Of a stretch of DNA of 64,000 bases, positions 1 through 10,870 are shown one piece after another (the first letter of the stretch is position 1; every line of letters starts with the position of its first letter). The notes below the pieces were generated by a model. That model saw nothing but the letters and a program-made list of their open reading frames with translations, did not search any database and had not been told where the DNA came from. The stretch lies in NCBI RefSeq assembly GCF_000499845.2, contig NC_023758.2, forward strand, positions 8,595,227 through 8,659,226. The letters are read 5' to 3'. The DNA comes from Phaseolus vulgaris (lineage: Eukaryota > Streptophyta > Magnoliopsida > Fabales > Fabaceae). The position numbers were made by a program, and so were the translations under genes.

Positions 1-106
1 GTTATTAAATATTTTTAATAATATTTTTTAAAAAGAGAGTAACATTATAAAAATGTCACTAAAAATTTGTAGTGAATTTTTTTAATAAAGAAGTGACATT
101 TTTATT

Positions 107-712
107 ATATTGTGCAAGAGAGCTCATGACCTCAGCCCAGGTATTTAGGAGAGGACCGCTTGACATTTGGGCCCTAGAGATGGGTCGGGAGCTCGGTCTA
201 TGTAGGGGTCGGCCCAGAAAAGGTAATTAAGATAAAAGATAAAGAGATATTTATTTTTGTTATAATGTGCATGTTAGTTATATATGTGTTAGTTATATAT
301 TAATTAAAAAGTTGTTGAGAATAAAAGAGTAAGCACCCGAGAATAATGGTGCACACGTGAACAAAATGTTTTCTTGCTGTTAGCACCTGAAGATAAGCGG
401 TGCCCGTTATCAAGTGGTTTTTTTTTGTTATGATTAAATGTTCTTCTGTTGTGATTACATTATTGATAGAAAAATTTGTTGACGGGATATCTATAAAAGG
501 GGCTTGAGACCCGTGGTGAAGGTACGCTGTTTCTGAGACTTACACTGAAACTGATTTGATATCTCTAGTGTTCTCACTGACTTGATCGTTTGAGTGTAAT
601 CAACAGGTAGAGCCCCCTCTATCCAACGGAGCCGAGTTCCAGACTCGTAAGAGAAAACAAATCAGAAGTAGAGCTCTCTATCCAGTCCACCTGAGGTCAA
701 CCGGTGAGAACA
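107..712 (+). mobile_element. LTR of a Tat-type Ty3/gypsy family, plus-strand copy
   Basis: This is an LTR-like block in plus orientation. It has a TATA box (TATAAAA, 492-498), a GGGGCTTGAGACC motif just after it, and an end at ...GAGAACA (712). It is colinear with the inverse of the solo LTR at 9039-9470 and with the partial LTR at 58640-58959, so all three are one family. Compared with the 9-kb copy it has about 150 extra bases (roughly 157-315), part of which is matched in the 58-kb copy; the shorter copy therefore probably lost it. No coding internal region adjoins it. I find no convincing 5-bp target duplication, so the left boundary is approximate. Confidence 0.7.
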
Positions 713-1989
713 GTTACTAATCTATTTTTTAATAAAAAAGTAACCTTATAAAAATGTTACTAAAAATCTTTAGTAAATTGTTTGATTATAAAATTATATA
801 GATTACTTAGGTTTGGATTGTGTAACATATGAATTTAATAATTTATATTTAAATGCTTTTATTTTATACACAAGCTAGTAATAAAAATCTGTCTATACAA
901 ACACTAATAGTATTTCAATGAATTTTTAATGTTTGAAAGTGAATTTAGATATGTCATGTCAATAAATTGTCACTTTTATTTACCATATAGCATACATAAG
1001 ATTCTTAGCATGTACTACAACTACAGTCTCACAACTAGTTCATGTATCATGGGAATGACATTGGCAGTCATTCACTGTAAAGCGTGCAATTATTCAACAT
1101 CAAAACCCTTCACCTTTAGTTAAGTTGCAACCTCATTCTTCAACCTCAACCACAACTTCTGAGCTTCCTCATCCTTCCCTTGCCTATGAATCCTTCAATG
1201 CTTATTTGTTCTCCTTCAGCCTTGGCTTCAGTTTCCCCTATCCTAGTGATAAATTCTCTGTATAGAGCCACAAAGCCCCCAAACAAGCCATAGGCAGGAA
1301 GCCCTTCCTAATATGTTTCAAAGAGTAGTAGTTTTCTCTTTCCAACCCAATATGAATGTACATCAAAAACTGATAAACATACATTTCTTTATGACAAGGA
1401 AAAACTGATAGTATATCAAAAATAGGTTCACCCCTATCACCCACAAGCCTGTACATGGAAAAATTGTCACAAAGGAATTAAAGAAACATTATATGCAGGT
1501 TCACCTCCCAAGTCTCATTTGGATGTCCATAGAGGCACAAGTTCTCCTTATCTTAAAATAACCAAACTAGTAAAACCTCAAACTTAATGAAACAATACAA
1601 GTTCACAGTAATCGTCACAAACAACCATAACAACTACCACATCTAACTCAATCAGTTAGTTACATGCATATCAAATTCAAACCTCAAGCTCAAATCCAAA
1701 TCCAAATCCCAATGTGTCACGGAACAACAAACCCAACCTAAGTCAACATTAACATTTTTCAAAATTAAATATTTTGCCTTCAATCGACATTTATGGTTCC
1801 TCCAACTTGGGCATATGCTTCCTAAAATCTACTTTCTAGCACATTTTTCAATATCAAATTTTGACTGAATCTCATCAATTAATAAATATTATAATTTAAG
1901 TATTATATATACTTAAAGATAAAAAAGTTAGTGAAGTACCTTTGGACAATGATCATATTTGAAGTTAGTCATACCACCTTCACCTTAAA
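713..1989. other. No recognisable gene
   Basis: This is AT-rich noncoding DNA. The bases on both sides of the 107-712 LTR resemble each other (TAACATTATAAAAATG before it, TAACCTTATAAAAATG after it), so the LTR sits inside an older repeat containing CACTAAAAATTTGTAGTG-like palindromes. A 72-codon minus ORF at 1456-1238 has fairly gene-like composition, but I recognise no family in it. Confidence 0.5.
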
Positions 1990-1999
1990 TTGCAGATAC

Positions 2000-2146
2000 C
2001 TTTGGGTTGAGAGAGAGCATTTTGACAGCTATGTCAGTATCTTCTATCCGGCCATGGTAGACCTTAGCAAATCCTCCTTTCCCTACAACTCTTTCAAAAG
2101 ATTTGGTCCTGGTCAGGACTTCAGTATAGGTGATTTTTTGTTTATT
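2000..2146 (-). pseudogene. LRR receptor-like kinase fragment (kinase subdomains I-II)
   Basis: The minus strand reads [20 protein letters not shown] followed by [20 protein letters not shown]. This is the start of a plant malectin-like/LRR-I receptor kinase domain: the YSEVL..T.NFE lead-in, the glycine loop, then the ATP-anchoring lysine in AVK. The third glycine of the loop is replaced by Ala (GGFAKV, where GGFGxV is usual). A splice donor (AAAG|GTATCT) follows at 1999. The next kinase exons (the HRD and DFG regions) are not found downstream within the window. It therefore reads as a one-exon relic, not a working receptor kinase. Confidence 0.65.
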
Positions 2147-3884
2147 TGTCTATAGTTTCTCTTTTATTATGGAATAGAAATTTGTTTGCTCTTGGTGAGG
2201 TGAAACTGTGGAAAGAAAGAAATCAAATTCCATTCAAATATCTGTTAATTGTTGTAAACTAGTATTTATATGCGTAATATAATGCAATCTTAGATAATCT
2301 TTCCTATATATCTTCAAAATAAAAATCCAATTGAAAATTTACAATGTAGAAATCAACTTCAAATTTGATACATTGTCCTTTTTATACTGTTAAACAATTA
2401 GAAATCTACTTACAAGGGATAATGTAAAAATTGTTTCCACTCTCATTTTGAAAAATGACCCAAACTATTGAGATCTTTTCTACCCATACTTTCTTATTTA
2501 ATTTTTGTATCTCCTTTTTTGTCGTCCCTGATGATGAATAGAATATAAAAACATGGTACCTGGTTGTCTTCTTTTGTGTATGTAGAAAGAAATCGGGTTT
2601 TTGACCATGATGGGGTTATTTTTTTTGCTTTTTACCAAAATGGGGTTCGTTTAAAAAAAATTACAAATTTAGGCAAGTCGTGCCAATTCGGCACGACTTC
2701 ATATGCACAAATCGTTCCAATTTAACACGACTTTGTCAAAACTGCATTTACAATTTAAAAAGTGATGTTATGAGAGTTATCTCACCAAAATGGTAAACCA
2801 ACGGAATATGCCATTCCACATGTAACTCATTGGGAACAAAGTCAAAATAGAGGGGCGGAGTATTATCCAAAACTAAATTTTGAAACAAAACATAATAAAA
2901 AGCAAAACTAATGTAAAGATATAAAAGATAACTTATAGAGTGTATATTTTAATTAATTCATTGTGAAACAAATTTTTTGTTTAATTTTTTTACCAGAGGA
3001 GAAATGTTCAAGAATGGGTGGTTCAAGAAATGTTGAGAAAGTTTCCGAGTCTAAATGAGACCCATTTTCACTCTTAGAGTTAACTTTTTCATTAGCTAAA
3101 ATAAAAAACCAAATTGAGGCATTTTTTTATATATATTGTTATATTAATATATTTTCGAAATATATAAAAAAAAGTGAAAAATAAATATTTATCTTTTCTA
3201 TTTTTTAAAAATGTCGACAAAATTACGAAGGAATAATCAAATACAAAATCAAACAATAATTTTGATACAATTATAGATTTTTAGAAATGTAACTAAAATT
3301 GGTGATGATGTTACTAGTTAGTTTTAATAGACACAGTTTGGATATAAGGATTTATATTAATTATTTTTATTTTTATTTTAATATTCATATTAATGAGAAA
3401 ACTATGAATGTAATAAACAACATGCACACAATAATTTATAGACTCATGGATAGAGGTAATAAAAAAATTATTTAAATACTTTAATTATTGATTAAGTAAT
3501 TATTTTTGGCAATTAGTCAACAATTTATTAATATTGAAGGATAAAGATACACCAGACATTAGGATGCAATGGATTTCACTTGTTTCAATTGTAATTTATT
3601 TAAATATTATATTTTATTCTTTTGTATAATAATGTTTATTGGATAATTTCATTTAATTATCAAGGAATTAGTTTGTCAAGAAATTGTATATTATTATATG
3701 TAGGTAGATGATAATATTAATGAATGGAAGAAACTTGATAAAAACAAATTCGCTCACATGTTTGATACCATGGTTGGACCTAGGAGTCAATTGGACATCT
3801 ATCCAGTGCAGATTGTTTCCAACTTTAATAATAAATAATAATTGAAAATAATTAAAAAAGATAAAAATAATAATGATTTTTTTT
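2147..3884. other. No gene seen; AT-rich
   Basis: No reading frame with recognisable content is present. The stretch around 2580-2830 has repeat-like phrases (ATGGGGTT, GTCGTGCC/GGCACGAC) of the kind found in dispersed plant repeats. The remainder is low-complexity AT-rich DNA. Confidence 0.5.
2675..2699. repeat. Perfect 10-bp inverted repeat, GTCGTGCC type
   Basis: AAGTCGTGCC (2675-2684) is followed by a 5-base loop and then GGCACGACTT (2690-2699), giving a perfect hairpin arm. A degenerate second site (ACACGACTT) lies about 30 bases downstream. It is probably part of a dispersed transposon-derived repeat, not a terminator. Confidence 0.6.
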
Positions 3885-4043
3885 ACATACAATGTAATTA
3901 CATACCGATTATGGAACACTTACCTACGACAGTATTACATGCGGATTTTTGCATGTATGTAATCCGTATGTAAACTTGTTTTACATACGAATTTTGAGTC
4001 TTACATACGGATTTTGACTGTATGTAATTCCAATTTTTCTTAT
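3885..4043. mobile_element. Right end of a CACTA-like element with TTACATACGGATT repeats
   Basis: Several direct and inverted copies of TTACATACGGATT/AATCCGTATGTAA lie between about 3890 and 4025. They are followed by TTTTTCTTATAGTG (ending 4043), which resembles the CACTA terminal consensus TTTTCTTGTAGTG. The Ty3/gypsy coding fragment begins immediately afterwards, so this end marks the point where the gypsy element is interrupted. I find no matching CACTATAAG left end upstream; the element is truncated or its left part has decayed. Confidence 0.45.
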
Positions 4044-4044
4044 A

Positions 4045-4782
4045 GTGAGGGTGTGGAAAAATTTACTTCCTCATATTGAGTTTGCTTATAATCGAGTAGT
4101 CAACTCTACTACTTCTCACACCCTTTTTGAGATTGTGTATGAGTTCAATCCCTTGACACCCCTTGACCTCCTTCCTATTCTTGTACTTGATGAGGTGTTG
4201 TGCAAGGATGATTTTGACAAAGCATCTTTTATTAAAAAATTGCACCACCACATCAAGCACCAAATTGAAAGGAAGGTAGGCAAGTATGCCCAACACGCCA
4301 ATAAGGGGCGCAAGGCATTGATCTTTGAATCCGGGGACTGGGTTTGGCTTCACATGAGGAAGGATCGTTTCCCTACTCAAAGGAAATCCAAACTCCTACC
4401 ATGTGGCGATGGTGCCTTCCAGATCATTAAAAGGATCAATGATAATGCTTATGAGTTAGATTTACCTGAAACGTATTTAATGAGTCATTCTTTTAATGTT
4501 AGTGATCTAACTCCTTTCTCTGCAAGTTTTGCAAATTCATGGACGAATTCTCTCCCACCCAAAGAGCATGATGAGGACCTGAGAGATAGTGCACCCACTG
4601 ACCAAGCCCAACCCTCCAGAAGGATGACTCGGAGCATGACACAGGATCCAGGGCTAGGTCAGGACACACCACTAGCCAGTGCTTCAGAGCCCATCATTCC
4701 TCAAAGGATCATCAAGAGTAGAGCCCAAGCCATGGGAGCTGAGCATCAGCTACTTTCTTTATTTTTAATTTCAGTAAAGTAG
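4045..4782 (+). pseudogene. Ty3/gypsy integrase C-terminal region, 5'-truncated
   Basis: The reading frame encodes the C-terminal part of a gypsy polyprotein. It begins in the end of the integrase core (LLPHIEFAYNRVVNSTTSHT). It continues through GDWVWLHMRKDRFPTQRKSK and the motif INDNAYELDLP...SFNVSDLTPF, typical of plant gypsy integrase tails, and ends in a basic TRSMTQ/KSRAQAMG tail. The catalytic Asp residues of the core are absent because the 5' side is cut off at the CACTA-like end (4043). The true start lies in lost sequence; the Met near 4045 is not a real start. The stop at 4782 is 14 bases before a polypurine tract and LTR, the normal order for a 3' end. Confidence 0.85.
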
Positions 4783-4796
4783 GGTCCATTTAGCAT

Positions 4797-5451
4797 AAAA
4801 GGGAAGGTGTACTTATCATTTTAGCTTGTGCCTAGTCCATTAGAGTTATAATGTAGTCCTAACTTCTAGAAGCTAGGACTAAGGGACAAAATTGACCTAG
4901 GTCAAACCCCTTAGTTCGTCCCTCTCATGGACTAATCTACCCCTCCCCCACATCTTGTCCACCAAGGCACTCATTCCTATAAATAGGGTGTCTTGCCTCA
5001 TGTATTAACACGTTGAATTTTGAATAGAAAAGAAACTCTGCCAGAGTGTTGAGTGAGTCTTGAGTGCTCTCTTCCTTGGTCTTATCTTGTGGGTGTAGGG
5101 CTCTTCAAGTGGCGGCCTTCACCACTCATCTTGGAAGTTCCCAACCTTCCAAGTTGCATGATCCACCTTTCATAAGCTTTCCTTCCTTCATCTTTTCATT
5201 CCTTATCAATATGCCATTAATTCCTCTTTGTGTTCTTGTTTTTATCTTGTTTCAATTCGGCCATCTTCTTCATTTCTTGCTTCATTTTATGCTCTTTCAA
5301 TTCCACAATGATCATCATAATCACCATATACTGTGTTTTTTTCCTTTTGTCCTCTAGAAGTGAACATTCACACTTACTTAACCACTTGGTTAAGTTCGTG
5401 TCCAGTGGGGATCTTCTTTGGTTCTCACACCATAATTCAAAACCATAAACA
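4797..5451 (+). mobile_element. Ty3/gypsy polypurine tract and LTR
   Basis: The polypurine tract AAAAGGGAAGG (4797-4807) is followed by an LTR starting TGTACTTATC (4808) and ending about ...ATAAACA (5451). Within it lie a TATA box (CTATAAATAGGG, about 4978), a downstream pyrimidine-rich leader and a run of T-rich pyrimidines. Immediately after it comes AAG-TGGCACC, the position where a tRNA primer-binding site (TGGTATCAGAGC or similar) would lie. The LTR therefore has internal 3' sequence on its left and internal 5' sequence on its right. Confidence 0.6.
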
Positions 5452-5580
5452 AAGTGGCACCATAATATGGGCAACTCTAAAATCAACTCACATCAGGTCA
5501 ACCAACCTTTTTGGGTCATTCCCTATCATGACCAAAGCTCCCCCAAAAGAAGATGTATAAGAAGAAGATGAGGACTATCA
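5452..5580 (+). mobile_element. Retroelement leader and gag start remnant
   Basis: After the putative primer-binding site comes a short leader and then an ATG (5528) opening MTKAPPKEDV before a TAA. Short basic/acidic starts of this kind are common at gypsy gag N-termini. It ends after a few codons, so only the first bases of the internal region remain. This is inference from position and style. Confidence 0.35.
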
Positions 5581-6225
5581 CTATCCTTTTGAATAAAGTG
5601 GAAAATACCTCACCACAATTCGGTACTTAGAATATCACTTGGTATTCAGAATTAGAGAGAATAAGCAAAGGATAAAATATGAAAGGAACCACTATTTATA
5701 GAGGTCCTACCACGGGAACATGAAATGTCATACATCTTAGAACAATTAGATTTATTCACATTTAACGGGTCTAACAGTTGCAACTCGAAAAGTCACGGCC
5801 AATGGAACTATTAGATTTGTTCTCATCGGGCAGTTACATTGACTTTAAAGAAACATCATGAAAAGTGTCCCATCAACATCTAATTTACAGTAATCAACAT
5901 TCAGTCTTCTCCCCTCCAACCTCGAAACACAAAATGGTCACATCTAGACTTTTCTGGAAGAATTGCCCTCGACCTTGGGGCCTAGTGTAACGATTGGGGT
6001 CGGACAATCCGTTAACATTCGGTATTGGAGACCACTCGACTGGCTAGTGTAACAATCATACACGACAAATCAGGTAATTACATTTTTATGATGATACACA
6101 TTAAATATGGCTCATACATTATAGAGCTCATTACAAAATGTATAAATAAGAACATTAGACAAGAGTAAAGGTAAGACTTTATTACTACATTAATAACATC
6201 CAAATATTGAATACTGACTTGAACG
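5581..6225. mobile_element. LTR-like fragments, mixed orientation
   Basis: Two promoter-like cores point in opposite directions: a TATA box on the minus strand (CTATAAATAG, about 5692) and one on the plus strand (GTATAAATAAG, about 6139). Between them the base composition is less AT-rich, with GGGTCGGACAATCC and CTCGACTGGCTAGTG phrases typical of LTRs. Boundaries and family are not determined, and no coding sequence is present. Confidence 0.35.
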
Positions 6226-6668
6226 TTGGAGAACCTTTTGCAGGTGCATGCCCGATCGAGATTCTTGATCTTTTGCTGCTACCGATGGTGTTGTTCAAAT
6301 AGGTGGTATGATTGGTCTTGGTTATACATGGAAGTTTGTGAGAATGTGTTCTGCTGCACAAAGCATGTTTTGTTAGAACATGTAGTAAATTACTTTTTGG
6401 CTTTTGAAAGCAAGTTATAGCTGTTGGAGTGTGAAGATTGATGGGATACTGTTTTAGAGTTTATTTATTTTGCTGTCATGATTAGATTGTGTTTAGAAGC
6501 ATAGACTTTGTAAGGGGTTTTAAACAGGTTTTTTACATGATGTCGTAAGGGGTATGTTTTGTACAGGCATCTTAACCCAGCTTGAATGAGTTTGTATAAG
6601 GGTTGGGACACCCCTAAAGTGTCCCATTTATTTTATTTTATTTCTTTAATTCTTTGCCGAAAAAAAAA
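6226..6668 (+). mobile_element. 5'-truncated LINE (non-LTR retrotransposon) 3' end
   Basis: The end has the style of plant LINE 3' UTRs: GTAAGGGG, GGGTTGGGACACCCC, AAGTGTCCCATTTATTTTAT, TCTTTGCCG, and then an A-run at 6660-6668. An upstream short frame (CWSVKIDGILF near 6420) fits a decayed RNase H end. The 5' part is missing, which is the usual outcome of incomplete target-primed reverse transcription. I did not find a clear target duplication. Confidence 0.65.
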
Positions 6669-6774
6669 CTAGAAGAATGAGAGGAAGGAAAGGACGACCG
6701 AGGGAGAAGAATCAATTGTCCAACCGGTAGCAGGTATTGTCTAGTCCCTTTACAAGTACAAAATCTAAAGTAAT

Positions 6775-6988
6775 TGGTAGCTAAAACCTTGGTAATCAAT
6801 TATATATCAATTTAAAAACTAATTTATAAATTTTATTATTAATAAAAATTACTTTAAATATAAAAAAAAATAGTCTCTAACATTTAATTTAGTTAATAAA
6901 GTGACTAATTATATTTTATGTCTAAAATTAGATTATTTATATTTTATGTCTAAAATTAGATTATTTAATAATTTCTAGTAGTGATTTA
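6775..6988. mobile_element. CACTA-related terminal fragment
   Basis: The sequence runs from AATTGGTAGCTAAAA through repeated TCTAAAATTAGATTATTTA units to ATTTCTAGTAGTG (about 6982). This resembles the CACTA end TTTTCTTGTAGTG. The AATTGGTAGCTAAAA phrase recurs at 29836 in a fragment beginning CACTACAAGAAAATC, so both pieces are likely ends of one small CACTA-type family. It is noncoding. Confidence 0.45.
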
Positions 6989-9033
6989 ATATCAGTTATG
7001 TCAAAAAAAAAAGTAATTGCCTATATCCTATATACATCTCCCTCATATATTTGTATATCTTATTTTTATATAGTAAATAAAATTATATGAAATAGAAATT
7101 ATATATTTTTATCAAAATTATAAAAGATAATAATAATAAAATAATTAAATTAGAAGTACTTTATCAAACATTTTTAATTGAGTTCTTATGAAAAAAATTC
7201 TATTTATTAAATACTTAAAATATATTTTATTTCTATTTAAATTTTGTGGGGTTTGATTTTTGTCACGTAATTATCTTTTTATGTTATCCTTTTTAATTTA
7301 TTTATACGCTCATTCCTTTTTCAATATTCTTCAAATCACTACTGGTCAACTTGATTTTGCAAAATGAACAAATTTACCGATGTATTAAGAAAAGTTGAAG
7401 AAGTAATAAACAAATTGATTACTGAATTAGAGATGAGAAGATAAAAATAATAGTTACTTTATTCCATTGATAACAAAAGATAGATAACTGAATACCTAGA
7501 AAAAAATAAGAATATAATATCTTAAACACCTAATAAAATAATTTTTTTAATAAAATTCAATTAAAAAATAACTAAATTTATGTTATAATTAAAACTTAAT
7601 TAAGCCTAATAAAAAAATACATAGCGAATATAATACTTTTGGCGTATCTGTTTTTTTCTAAGGAAGTTTGCATAAAAGTTCATGGCTTGATACTGTATTC
7701 ACCTGTGGAAATATACTTCAAAAATATCAATAACATTAAATAGTTTTCTCAATCCAACCACAGTATCAATATAACTTTTCAAGATAACCTACATGTTTGG
7801 ATAGATAGTAAATTTGCTAAGATTAGATTAAATAATAGTCGTTTAAATTGAAGTAGATTAATTTTGATTCAATATATTTAATTTCTACATAAAGGAATTT
7901 AGGTAAGATAATTTTGTTTTTAAAAATAGTAATTATAATTTAGAAAATATGGAAATAATATTATATATTAAATTATATACATGTTTTAATGTTTATATAT
8001 CATACTACTAAATTTAAAAGTTGAAAATACTTTTATTTATATGATTTCAACTTTAAAAAATCCTTTTTTTTTTGTTTCTAAAAATTGAATGTAAACAGTC
8101 GTCGACTAATTTAAGATTGGGCCAAATTAGATCATTTAGAATCTGGGCCAATGTGGGCCAATCAACCATTTTGCCAGCACTAAGTACAGCCTTCAGACTG
8201 TTTCTTCCTGCACCTTGTGATATTATAGCATAAGCCTTTTAAAATTCCAAAGGTTTGTAAAGTGAAGGCAAAATTGAAACCATAAAAAGAGTTTATTCTT
8301 GATAGATTTGATAGAGGGGTTTGATAGAGAGCTTGCCTTAGTTTATGTTTGGATTTGGAAGGGGCGTGTCAAGATTTGAGAAGTGAATTTGAAGTGATTA
8401 TCGGGAAAAATTATGAAGAAAGTGAGAATGTTTTGATTTGAGTATGATAGATTGAATTTATTAGATGTGATGATTGTGAAAGAATTTTTAATTTTTTTAA
8501 AGGTATAATATGTAACTTTACAAATTTACCCTTATATGTGATGAAAAATATTCGAATAATGAAATGTGAGGTATGTTTTTTAGATTTGAGTTAATTAAAA
8601 TTTTGTAAGTTATTTTCAGTAGGATTAAATTGTTATTTTCAGAAAAATGCGGGTTACTTAACATTGTTGAAATACGAAATGTTGTAATAAAAATAATTAT
8701 CTAAGCATATACAAATTTACCATTATATTTAAAATAAATAAATTAAATATGATTTATTTATTTGTGCATTTTAGTTGTTTGTAATTAAAATATAATTTTC
8801 GAATATGTGTAGGAAATGACTTTGAACAAAAAAAATTAAAAATTATGTAAATATTTTGGTGAATAAAAAATTATCAAAAAATAATTTTGTTTTGCATTAA
8901 AAATAAAATTTTGGTATTCATAATTATAAAAAAATTGTAAAAATTAAAATTGTTAGATAGAAATAAATAATTTTAATATTCATAATTTTATAAAATATAA
9001 TTAGTAAATAATTTTTTATTGAATTTAAATAAT
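6989..9033. other. No gene seen; AT-rich
   Basis: Very AT-rich intergenic DNA without recognisable coding content. A moderately less AT-rich patch at 8100-8480 (GGGCCAAATTAG, GTTTGGATTTGG) resembles sequence at 13279-13440 and may be a decayed inverted-repeat element. Confidence 0.5.
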
Positions 9034-9475
9034 ATTAGTGTTCTCGCCGGTTGACCTTGGGTGGATTGGATGGAGAGCTCCGCTTCTGATTTGTCTTCTC
9101 TATCAAGTTTGGAACTCGGCCAGAGGGGCTCTACCTATTGATTACACTTCGATGATCAAGTCAGTAAGAGCACTAGAGACATCAAATCAGTTTCAAACTT
9201 ATTATTCAGAAACAACGTGCCTTTATCATGGATCTCAAGCCCCTTTTATAGATATCCCGTCAACAACTTTCTCTAACGAAAATGTAATCTCAACATAAAA
9301 GCATTTCATTATAACAGAAAAACCACTTGCGAACTGGCACCACTTATCTTCAGGTGCTAACAGCAGGAAAAAAACATTTTGTTTAACATGTGCACCATTA
9401 TTCTCGGGTGCTTCTCTTTTATTCTCAACAAATACTTGGACCGAGATCACGAGCCCTCTTGTGCAGTACAATTAG
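9034..9475 (-). mobile_element. Solo LTR (Tat-type family), minus strand, with ATTAG target duplication
   Basis: The LTR spans 9039-9470 (432 bp). On the plus strand it begins TGTTCTCGCC and ends GCAGTACA, so in its own orientation it runs TGTACTGC...GAGAACA, with TG...CA ends. It is flanked by ATTAG (9034-9038) and ATTAG (9471-9475), a 5-bp target duplication as expected for LTR elements. The minus-strand TATA box (TATAAAAGGGG) lies near 9245. Its sequence matches the LTR at 107-712 and the one at 58640-58959. No internal region remains, which is the outcome of LTR-LTR recombination. Confidence 0.85.
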
Positions 9476-9721
9476 TAATTGTATAATAGTTTTTATAACA
9501 ATAATTTATTCAATATTTAAACGTATTTGTAATTATTAACATGATTCATTCATTTGACATTATACTGAAATGAAAAATATATCAATAACCTCAACTCATG
9601 TGAAAATACACATTAAATTGTACTTCAACATAACATGGCATGAACTTGAAATAGTCATTCAATGAACTGCACATTACATAAAGTCATTACATTACAATCC
9701 CAAAAGAGACACATGCTCATC

Positions 9722-10165
9722 TCATGCCAATATGAAGAAAATTGCTAACGTAATAATATTAATAACAGTAAGAAAACACACCCCTCCTAACAACATCTGA
9801 ATCCATTTTATGGACACCTTTAAACGCTTCTCTAAACTACATATCTTATTCCTTTGTTTGACAATAATTGCATCCCTTTCATCGCCAACATCTTCAATGC
9901 ACCATTTGAAGAAATTACAACCCAACACTACGTCACTCCTACTCTACTTTGAAGAAAAGCATAAAATTAAAAGAATCAATATCTTTCACCTAACATGCAT
10001 ATGTTCACAAAAACATAGTTAAATAAATGTCAACTTGTACTTAGGACAACCCCAAAATTGTTCCCAACATTTTTTTTCCAGTTATTTTTGTTCTCAAAAT
10101 AACAAAATCTCCACAATCATAAATGGGTGCAACGAATGCACTCGTGCTCCTGCCACCATGGCCAG
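9722..10165 (-). pseudogene. GRF-type zinc finger protein, frameshifted
   Basis: The minus strand encodes, from right to left, STSAFVAPIYDCGDFVILRT, then after a one-base shift in an A-run CWEQFWGCPKYKLT, and then after a probable intron GCNFFKWCIEDVGDERDAII with a coiled region (KICSLEKRLK) and a hydrophobic C-terminus (about 20 residues, membrane-like). The spacing CG...R.T...W..FWGCP.Y......GC.FFKW is that of plant GRF zinc fingers, which often occur in or near transposons. The shift in the homopolymer (about 10076-10084) breaks the frame, so I call a pseudogene. A sequencing error in the run is possible. Confidence 0.55.
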
Positions 10166-10429
10166 AAGTACAACACTTCTACACATCCCACCCCTTACAG
10201 CTACGATAATGAAGAGTGATACCCAAACATTGAAGTGCACTGAAGCAAAGCCCCCAATCCTCCAAAAAAAAGGTAATTAAGTCTATTTTTTATTATTGGA
10301 AATAGTAAAAAATGTTTCAAATGTATTAAAAGAAATTTTCAATAAGACATGAAAAAAAGTGAGAACTATAATAATGTTTAGCATGAAAAATAACAATAAC
10401 ATAATCATATACAATCATTTTTGTTAATG

Positions 10430-10870
10430 GCGTTCAATCTGATTAATTTTATCTTCCATTTGGTCCATCCTTTGAACAACCCTGTCAAAACATGTGTTGA
10501 AACATGTTCAAACGTGTGTTGATATTCAACCTCATGCTCGTCATAGTTTTTTTGGATGTTTTGAATTCCGCCCCAAATTTGGTCATTTGCGCATCATGGG
10601 GGATTGAGGGCTAAGGTTGACCGCCTTCAACATGGTCTTCTGGTAATGGTAGGTCTTCTTCTTCTTCTTCATCTTGGTTGTTAGGCCTACCAAGATGCCA
10701 TACACCATTTACTTGAGATATATTCAACTTTTTCATCATTTTCTTCTCGAAAGAGTGATTTCATTCTAACATAATTGATGAGTCATTTGACAAGTCCAAG
10801 TCATATACTTACATGATTCGTGTTATCAAAATGACGTACGGAAGAGACATGTTGATGTCATCTATGAGCC
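10430..10870 (-). pseudogene. Decayed plant transposon-type protein tail
   Basis: Minus-strand frames give MKKLNISQVNGVWHLGRP, an acidic run, and then a Met/Gln-rich amphipathic stretch (TRLNMFQHMF...QRMDQMEDKINQI, read across stops). Such a coiled tail is common in plant transposon-associated proteins. Several stops and shifts interrupt it. The family cannot be named from the sequence alone. It may belong to the same insertion as the GRF zinc-finger pseudogene on its left, which is also on the minus strand. Confidence 0.3.

Noticed and set aside
4063..4380. 105-codon minus ORF
   Set aside because: It is antisense to the gypsy integrase frame, which has clear protein similarity.
9810..10022. 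70-codon plus ORF with a signal-peptide-like N-terminus
   Set aside because: It is the antisense shadow of the GRF zinc-finger tail; the hydrophobic run comes from that overlap.
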